Below are positions 58,770 to 64,000 of a stretch of 64,000 nucleotides of DNA, piece by piece. Source of the DNA: an uncultured Armatimonadota bacterium (GTDB lineage Bacteria; Armatimonadota; Armatimonadia; Armatimonadales; Armatimonadaceae). The stretch's first letter is position 1. Each line of letters starts with the position of its first letter. The notes beneath the pieces are model-generated. The model was not told the DNA's origin. It made no database searches and was given only the letters and a program-made list of their open reading frames with translations. The stretch is taken from contig CAIVZM010000028.1 in the NCBI GenBank assembly GCA_903910385.1, positions 37,081-101,080 of the forward strand. Direction: 5' to 3'. Position numbers and translations under genes: made by a program.

Positions 58770-59534
58770 TTATACTATCATGCCGCCGTCTACGGTGAGA
58801 GTCTGCCCCGTGATATAGGAAGCGGCTTCTGATGCGAGAAAGGTGACCGCCGCACCGACATCTTCCGGCGAACCGAACCGCCCGAGCGGAATTTTCGCCA
58901 GAATGCCTTCACGGAGATTTTCTGGTAAAGCATCGGTCATGTTCGTATCAATGAACCCTGGCGCGACAGCGTTCACGGTAATTCCGCGGGCGCCCAGTTC
59001 CCGAGCGACTGTTCGGGTAAAACCAATCAGTCCTGCCTTAGACGCCGAGTAATTCGCCTGTCCGGGGTTTCCAATCTGTCCCATCACCGAAGTAATGTTG
59101 ATAATGCGCCCGCTCCGTTGTTTCACCATAATTTTGGCGGCGGCGCGTGTGCAGAGAAAAGCTCCCTTGAGATTGGAGTCAAGAACGGAGTCCCAGGCTT
59201 CTTCCGTCATCCTTAAGAGAAGTCCGTCCCGCGTAATCCCGGCATTGTTGACCAGAATATCTATTTTCCCCAATCCTGCCAGCGCCTGTTCAAACAGAGA
59301 CTCGACAGAGGCGGCATCCGCAACGTCACATTGCACCGCAACCCCCTTGCGCCCCAGTTCCCGCACCGCTTCGGCGACCGCTTCGGCGTCCGCAAGGGTG
59401 GAGCGTGAGGTAATACAGACATCGACTCCCGCTTCCGCCAGGGCCAGCGCAATGCCGCGCCCGATGCCGCGCCCACCTCGTCCCGCTCCGGTCACCAGAG
59501 CGGTCTTGCCTTCCAGCGAGTATTTTACATTCAT
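58770..59534 (-). CDS. fabG: 3-oxoacyl-ACP reductase
   Basis: The 254-residue short-chain dehydrogenase has the NADPH site 'ALVTGAGRGGRGIGRGIALA' with a few extra Gly/Arg compared with the common TGxxxGIG, 'ILVNNAGITRDGLLLRM', the Ser in 'IINITSVMGQIGNPGQ' and Tyr/Lys in 'ANYSASKAGLIGF', and ends 'TLTVDGGMIV'. It reduces 3-oxoacyl-ACP. ATG 59534 shares ATGA with the fabD stop, which makes the start sure. Confidence 0.96.
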   Translation of the reverse strand: MNVKYSLEGKTALVTGAGRGGRGIGRGIALALAEAGVDVCITSRSTLADAEAVAEAVRELGRKGVAVQCDVADAASVESLFEQALAGLGKIDILVNNAGITRDGLLLRMTEEAWDSVLDSNLKGAFLCTRAAAKIMVKQRSGRIINITSVMGQIGNPGQANYSASKAGLIGFTRTVARELGARGITVNAVAPGFIDTNMTDALPENLREGILAKIPLGRFGSPEDVGAAVTFLASEAASYITGQTLTVDGGMIV

Positions 59535-60487
59535 GCGTTCAGCGCTTCCTTTGCCGCATTCAGGCTTGCCATATCGCTGACGCTGTAGGTTTTCGCTTCG
59601 GGGGCGATACGCTTGATCAATCCTGCAAGAACGGTTCCCGGTCCGCATTCCACGAAAGTGTCATAGCCGTCGCGATAGAGAAGCTTGATCGTTTCCACCC
59701 AGCGTACCGGTCCGGCAACCTGTGTCGCCAGATTCAACCGGATATCCGATGTCTTACGTTGGTAGTCCGCCGTCACATTGGCTACAATAGGGATTCGGGG
59801 ATCCGAAAACTCGGCATTGTCCAGAGTTCCCCGTAGCATGATCGCCGCCAGTTCCATCAGGGGAGAGTGAAACGCGCCGGAAACGGAAAGCGGTACGATA
59901 CGCTTCGCTCCCGCTTCCTTGAGTTTGACGCCCGCCGCTTCCACTGCCGATGTCTCGCCGGAGATCACGGTCTGACCGGGCGCGTTGCGATTTGCGATCA
60001 CGACCACATCCACATCGGCGCTGATCCGCTCACAGACTTCAGCGATAATCGCATCGTCCAGTCCGAGAACCGCCGCCATCGTCCCGGTGCGGAACCGTGC
60101 GGCATCCGCCATCGCTTCGCCCCGCGCTTTGATCAACTTCGCTCCGGTCGCCACATCAAAAACTCCGGCGGCATGCAGTGCGGCGTATTCGCCCACCGAG
60201 TGACCTGCTGTGGCGGCGGGCGTCAATCCCGCTTCAATACAGGCGGCATACGCCGCGACGGATGTGGCATACAGGCAGGGTTGCGTGTTTCGGGTCTCTT
60301 TCAAGGATTCCTCCGGTCCCTCGAAGCAAAGTGCCGAAACCGAAAATCCGCAGGCGTCGTCCACTGTCTCGAAGATTGCACGTGCGGCGGGGGAATGTTG
60401 ATAGAAATCGTGGCCCATGCCAACCGACTGCGCTCCCTGCCCGGGGAACACGAAGACGAGTTTTTTCTCCGAAATAGTGGCGCTCAT
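59531..60487 (-). CDS. fabD: Malonyl-CoA:ACP transacylase
   Basis: The 318-residue protein has 'VFPGQGAQSVGMGHDFY', the catalytic Ser in 'AATAGHSVGEYAALHAAG', Arg in 'IKARGEAM', and His in 'PLSVSGAFHSPLM'. It loads malonyl groups on ACP. The ATG at 60487 overlaps the fabH stop by 4 bases. Position between fabH and fabG is the classical order. Confidence 0.96.
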   Translation of the reverse strand: MSATISEKKLVFVFPGQGAQSVGMGHDFYQHSPAARAIFETVDDACGFSVSALCFEGPEESLKETRNTQPCLYATSVAAYAACIEAGLTPAATAGHSVGEYAALHAAGVFDVATGAKLIKARGEAMADAARFRTGTMAAVLGLDDAIIAEVCERISADVDVVVIANRNAPGQTVISGETSAVEAAGVKLKEAGAKRIVPLSVSGAFHSPLMELAAIMLRGTLDNAEFSDPRIPIVANVTADYQRKTSDIRLNLATQVAGPVRWVETIKLLYRDGYDTFVECGPGTVLAGLIKRIAPEAKTYSVSDMASLNAAKEALNA

Positions 60488-61500
60488 ACAGGTAGGGTAC
60501 CCCATTTGATGACATTAGCGCCCCAGGAAAGACCCGCCCCGAAGCCTACAGTGACAATTATATTCCCCGGTTTCACACGCCCGGACTTCCAGGCTTCATA
60601 GAGCGCGATAGGAATGGTCGCCCCGCTGGTATTGCCATAGCGATCCAGATTGCTGACCACTTTCTCCATGGGCATGCCCATATGCTTCGCTGCCGATTGA
60701 ATAATACGGATATTCGCCTGATGGGGAATAAGCAGATCCACATCTTCCGCAGTCAGTCCGACAAATTCGACGGCTTCCATTGCGGCAACGCCCATTTTAT
60801 CGACAGCAAAGCGGTAGACCGCCTTACCGTTCTGATAGATGGTGTTCTGGTGAGCGGCGATCAGTTCCGCCGTCAATGGCAGCCGGGAACCGCCCGCCGG
60901 CACTTTCAAGAGATCCGTCCCTGACCCATCCGCGCCCAGGATCGAACCGAGGATGCCCTCTCCGTACTCTGTCGGGCGTACAACGACGGCTCCGGCGCCA
61001 TCGCCAAACAAAATACAGGTCGTCCGATCCGTCCAATCGACAAAACGGCTATTGGTCTCTGCACCAATAACCAGAACGGTGTCGTAGCGGCGCGACGCAA
61101 CATACTGTAATGCTACATCCAGCGCATAGGTGAAGCCAGAGCAGACGGCGGAAACATCGAAAGCGGCGGCGTTTTTCGCCCCGATTTTCTCCTGAACATA
61201 AGCGGCGGTAGCCGGGTAGCCGTTGGTATCTCCGGTGCTGGTGGCGACGATGATCAAGTCGACCGACTCAGGCGATTGTCCGGCGACCTTCAGGGCTTCC
61301 AGAGCGGCAGGGGCGGCAAGGTCGGAAGTCGCCTGCTCCGGCGCGGCGATATGGCGCTCATGGATACCGGTACGCTCTACAATCCATTCGTCGCTGGTAT
61401 CGACCATGCGGGCGAGTTCCGCGTTGGTCAGGATACGTTCAGGGACATACATACCGACGCCCGCAATGGTCGCTCCCCGAAGCGCTGGAGGAATGCTCAC
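60484..61500 (-). CDS. fabH: 3-oxoacyl-ACP synthase III
   Basis: The 338-residue enzyme has 'SDEWIVERTGIHERHIA', catalytic Cys in 'FDVSAVCSGFTYALDVA', His in 'LLIPHQANIRIIQ' and Asn in 'YGNTSGATIPIALYEA'. It makes the first condensation of acetyl-CoA or branched acyl-CoA with malonyl-ACP. The GTG start at 61500 overlaps the plsX stop by 4 bases. Confidence 0.97.
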   Translation of the reverse strand: MSIPPALRGATIAGVGMYVPERILTNAELARMVDTSDEWIVERTGIHERHIAAPEQATSDLAAPAALEALKVAGQSPESVDLIIVATSTGDTNGYPATAAYVQEKIGAKNAAAFDVSAVCSGFTYALDVALQYVASRRYDTVLVIGAETNSRFVDWTDRTTCILFGDGAGAVVVRPTEYGEGILGSILGADGSGTDLLKVPAGGSRLPLTAELIAAHQNTIYQNGKAVYRFAVDKMGVAAMEAVEFVGLTAEDVDLLIPHQANIRIIQSAAKHMGMPMEKVVSNLDRYGNTSGATIPIALYEAWKSGRVKPGNIIVTVGFGAGLSWGANVIKWGTLPV

Positions 61501-62528
61501 GCCTTACCCGCTTTCAGCGTTTCACGCACCGCATCGATGAAGCCGGAACGCGCCGCCTGTGCCGCGTTGCGAATGCCGGTGCGTATCGCCCTGCGGTCAG
61601 AGCGTCCATGAGCGATCATGACGACGCCGTTGACTCCCAACAGAGGAGCGCCGCCGTTTTCCGCGTAGTCCAGACTTTTACGAAGGGAAGCGAGCGAGTC
61701 TTGCAACGTTTCCCGTGCGACTTCATTTGGCGCGTTGTCCACCTGATTCTCCAGCAACCGCAACGCCAACCGACCCAATCCCTCAGCGCCCTTCAGCAGG
61801 ACATTCCCGACAAACCCGTCACAGACCACAACATCGGCGCGACCTTCGAAGACGTGATTGCCCTCAACATAGCCGATAAAGTTCAATCCATGCTTTTGCG
61901 CCATTTCGTGGAAGAGCTTGTACGATTCACGGGTAAGTTCATCGCCCTTACCTTCTTCTTCGCCATTACTGAGCAGACCGACACGGGGAGAAGAGATTTT
62001 TAGCGCCGTCTCCGCGAAAATCGCTCCGAGAACGGCGAAATGCGCCATATGAGGCGGACGACAATCGACATTCGCGCCGACATCCACCACAATAGCATGA
62101 CGACCCGTTTCGGTGGGGAAAAGGGTCGCGATGGCGGGACGCTGAACCATCTTTTCCAGGGTCAGCGTGGCGGCGATCATGAACGCCCCGGTATTGCCCG
62201 CAGAGAATGCCGCCTCAGCGGCGCCCTCTTTGACCATTGCCACCGAGCGTACCAAAGAGGAGTCAGGCTTGCCTCGGAACGCTTCCATCGGGTGATCATC
62301 GAAGGTGACGACCTGCGATGTCGGAACCACGACCAATCGCTCGTTTTCCGCGACGCCTATTTCCGCTAATTCCGCCCGGATCGCCTCCGGATCGCCCAAA
62401 AGTAGAATAACCTCGCCTTCCGACGATCCATTGACATAATCTACTGCGCCGCGCACGATTTCAGCAGGGGCGAAGTCACCCCCCATCGCGTCTACTGCGA
62501 TACGAATTACGGTCTCGCTTTGCGGCAA
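61497..62528 (-). CDS. plsX: Phosphate acyltransferase PlsX
   Basis: The 343-residue protein has 'IRIAVDAMGGDFAPAEIV', 'SAGNTGAFMIAATLTL', 'VVDVGANVDCRPPHMAHFA' and 'VVVCDGFVGNVLLKGAEGL'. It makes acyl-phosphate from acyl-ACP for phospholipid synthesis. TTG 62528 is chosen because GAGGAA lies 7 bases upstream and the conserved start follows; the frame is open back into rpmF and would add 48 non-conserved residues. Confidence 0.95.
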   Translation of the reverse strand: MPQSETVIRIAVDAMGGDFAPAEIVRGAVDYVNGSSEGEVILLLGDPEAIRAELAEIGVAENERLVVVPTSQVVTFDDHPMEAFRGKPDSSLVRSVAMVKEGAAEAAFSAGNTGAFMIAATLTLEKMVQRPAIATLFPTETGRHAIVVDVGANVDCRPPHMAHFAVLGAIFAETALKISSPRVGLLSNGEEEGKGDELTRESYKLFHEMAQKHGLNFIGYVEGNHVFEGRADVVVCDGFVGNVLLKGAEGLGRLALRLLENQVDNAPNEVARETLQDSLASLRKSLDYAENGGAPLLGVNGVVMIAHGRSDRRAIRTGIRNAAQAARSGFIDAVRETLKAGKA

Positions 62529-62609
62529 TCCAGTTTCCTCAGACGTGGTAAGCGAACGCTGAACCCCGCTGTCGCCGACAACGCGATCCTTTACTCGCTC
62601 ACCGCCATA

Positions 62610-62645
62610 GTTATTGACTATTACGCTGTTATTGACTATTACGCT
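62610..62645. repeat. Tandem 18-bp duplication at the rpmF 3' end
   Basis: GTTATTGACTATTACGCT is present twice head to tail (62610-62627, 62628-62645). The second copy contains the rpmF stop codon, so the first looks like a duplication of the last rpmF bases into the rpmF-plsX gap. Confidence 0.9.
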
Positions 62646-62830
62646 TCGACGGTCGTTTTCGGGGCCATCCACTGACGACCGTTATAGTAGCCGCAGGCCG
62701 CGCAGATATTGTGCGCGCGCGTCACTGCCTGGCACCGTTGGCAAAGACCAAGGGTGGGCGGGGTCAATTTATAGTGCGTCCGGCGCTTTGCCTGACGGGC
62801 GCTCGAATGGCGTCGCTTGGGTAGGGGCAT
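62639..62830 (-). CDS. rpmF: Ribosomal protein bL32
   Basis: The 63-residue protein opens with 'MPLPKRRHSSARQAKRRTHY' and has a zinc ribbon 'LCQRCQAVTRAHNICAACGYY' (CxxC-x9-CxxC), so this is the zinc-bearing form of L32. rpmF directly before plsX is the usual arrangement. AGGAAAAG is upstream of the ATG. Confidence 0.95.
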   Translation of the reverse strand: MPLPKRRHSSARQAKRRTHYKLTPPTLGLCQRCQAVTRAHNICAACGYYNGRQWMAPKTTVEA

Positions 62831-62974
62831 CGTCTTTTCCTGTTATCTTTACATTCACGGCGTCAGGGTCGCGTCAGGATGACCGGAAATGCCGAGGATT
62901 GTTCCTCACCTTTCCACCGCATCCCGTTCGTCGCCCGAACGCCAACACAAAATCCGTTTATATCCTGTCGCAAC

Positions 62975-63002
62975 AAACCGCGCCACACCCGGGCGCGGTT
63001 TT
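62975..63002 (-). terminator. Hairpin terminator after the third PhyH gene
   Basis: A perfect 10-bp stem AAACCGCGCC/GGCGCGGTTT (62975-62984 with 62992-63001), 7-base loop, is flanked by T's on both strands. On the minus strand it lies about 95 bases after the PhyH stop and upstream of rpmF, separating the two transcripts. Confidence 0.7.
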
Positions 63003-63094
63003 GCGGGACATTATATCATCCGGCGTGGCTCCCCGCATAGGAGCGTCACAAAACGTTGTGCGAATCTCCCGCGCCGGAGGCGTCCATCGATCCG

Positions 63095-63832
63095 TTACTT
63101 TCGGGAACCGCCTATGCGTGGCGAGCTTAGGATATCTCGCTGACTCTCGGTGAGGTCTGCGTACTCGTCCGCATTGAAGTAGCTTCCTGAGTAAGCCGTC
63201 GGCGCGGGGCAGTATTTGAAAAAAATCGTGCGCCGATCCCGTGCGCCCTTCCAGGGCATCGCGCCATGGGTCAGCGCCTCGGTAAAGATGATTGCCGTAC
63301 CGGCGGGGCCGGTGACGGCGCGAACGATATCCTGCGGATGCTCAAGGTCTCCCCAACCCTGAGGCAGTGAGAAATTCGCCTTATGGCTGCCCGGAATGCA
63401 ACCAAAGCCGCCATCGCCGGGGTTGACATCATGAAGGTTGTAGGCTACTACGGTCAGACCGTTATACATTTGCCCGTCGGCGTAGCGGTAATACTGGCAA
63501 AAGTCGAAGCGATTGCCGCCGCCATGCAGGGACGCCCCGATAGGACTGAGGCCGCCCCGGATGATATCCAGATACACATGATCCAGACGTGGTCGGGAAC
63601 CGATCACCGTCTTCAGTTGCGGCAGGGTGCGCGCGTTATCAATGAGATCGATATATTCCTTGCCCCATTTCAAAAGTCCGCCAAACCGATGCGAGGTTTC
63701 ATCCAGCGCGACCTCAGTCTGGATTTTCTCGTCAAGAATCGCGTTCAACCCCGCTATCTGCTCGGGGGTGAGTGCATTCGGCACAGTAACATAGCCCTGT
63801 AAATCGAAAAGATATTTCTCTTCTTCGTTCAT
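63095..63832 (-). CDS. Phytanoyl-CoA dioxygenase (PhyH) family protein
   Basis: The 245-residue protein opens 'YLFDLQGYVTVPNALTPEQI' and has 'AYNLHDVNPGDGGFGCIPGSHKANF', with the iron-binding His-x-Asp in 'LHDVN' and distal His in 'TEALTHGAMPWKG', and Arg in 'DRRTIFFKY'. It is the third PhyH member in the window and is closer to the group annotated only as PhyH in Planctomycetota and Armatimonadota. The substrate is unknown. Confidence 0.85.
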   Translation of the reverse strand: MNEEEKYLFDLQGYVTVPNALTPEQIAGLNAILDEKIQTEVALDETSHRFGGLLKWGKEYIDLIDNARTLPQLKTVIGSRPRLDHVYLDIIRGGLSPIGASLHGGGNRFDFCQYYRYADGQMYNGLTVVAYNLHDVNPGDGGFGCIPGSHKANFSLPQGWGDLEHPQDIVRAVTGPAGTAIIFTEALTHGAMPWKGARDRRTIFFKYCPAPTAYSGSYFNADEYADLTESQRDILSSPRIGGSRK

Positions 63833-64000
63833 CTTTTTCTCCCTCGATAAAGCATTCGTTTCGTTATTCCAACAGAATTGTCCTGCGAAAGAAGAAAGAA
63901 ATCAGGGCTATTCAGTTATTTGTATTCCCATGCATTGTAACGCCCTCCGGGGATTTGCTGCGAAGTAACGCCGAGCCGCAGCCACGTTGCAAAAACCCGA
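63833..64000. other. Non-coding end of window
   Basis: No reading frame in the last 168 bases looks like protein on either strand. A TACAAT on the minus strand near 63935-63940 may be a -10 box for the PhyH gene, with a leader of about 100 bases. Nothing else is supported. Confidence 0.4.

Overview
This window reads as chromosomal DNA of a diderm (two-membrane) bacterium with moderate GC content. It carries a TonB-dependent outer-membrane receptor with its ExbB/ExbD/TonB motor, periplasmic redox enzymes, an exosortase, an aminofutalosine (menaquinone) pathway enzyme and three phytanoyl-CoA dioxygenase-family proteins. That mix, with Gfo/Idh/MocA and PA14/beta-propeller proteins, is what I would expect from Armatimonadota or a similar environmental phylum. 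The placement is inference from gene content only. No rRNA, tRNA, CRISPR array, transposase or integrase was recognised.

Layout. 0-7.3 kb: an energised outer-membrane transport locus (receptor, ExbB-ExbD fusion, separate ExbB, separate ExbD, large TonB) closed by a strong terminator. 7.3-13.6 kb: housekeeping and small membrane genes (HAD phosphatase, dGTPase, DUF2752/DUF4234 pair, PhnP-like hydrolase, DUF58 protein), the wreck of an AAA+ ATPase gene, and a thioesterase. 13.6-18.4 kb: a minus-strand sugar group (GH95 fucosidase, PfkB kinase, NagD-like phosphatase, McsA-like zinc protein). 18.4-25.4 kb: a possible small RNA, two small proteins, triose-phosphate isomerase, two PhyH oxygenases, PepF, a 41-residue protein, a fluoride channel and a methyltransferase. 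25.4-31.3 kb: FolC, a GNAT, a membrane-anchored subtilase, and an AT-rich patch with an orphan membrane protein. 31.4-37.7 kb: MqnE, a beta-propeller lipoprotein-like protein, TrpS, an exosortase-EpsI fusion and PurN. 37.9-43.7 kb: a META-domain protein, two MOSC proteins flanking a DinB protein and a VapBC-like pair, and a WD40-PA14 protein. 43.7-49.2 kb: Bpt, an ECF sigma/anti-sigma pair, then a redox run (thioredoxin-like protein, cytochrome b, DUF1003, molybdenum oxidoreductase, exported MsrB). 49.2-57.1 kb: a membrane protein, two aldo-keto reductases, a large palindrome, an aminoglycoside adenylyltransferase-like protein, oligopeptidase B and a Gfo/Idh/MocA protein. 57.1-62.8 kb: the classical fatty-acid synthesis operon rpmF-plsX-fabH-fabD-fabG-acpP-fabF on the minus strand, in which acpP carries an apparent one-base frameshift. 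63.1-63.8 kb: a third PhyH protein.

Cross-cutting signals. Many genes have a TANNNT -10 box only 5-8 bases before the start codon and no Shine-Dalgarno sequence, which points to frequent leaderless transcription. Short perfect tandem duplications of 11-18 bp sit at several gene borders; one of them builds the promoter of tpiA. The points most worth a second look are the ExbB-ExbD fusion beside its unfused paralogues, the acpP frameshift, the ECF-linked periplasmic methionine-repair candidate at 44.5-49.2 kb, the possible small RNA near 18.6 kb, and the 59-bp palindrome plus attC-like element near 51.4-51.9 kb.
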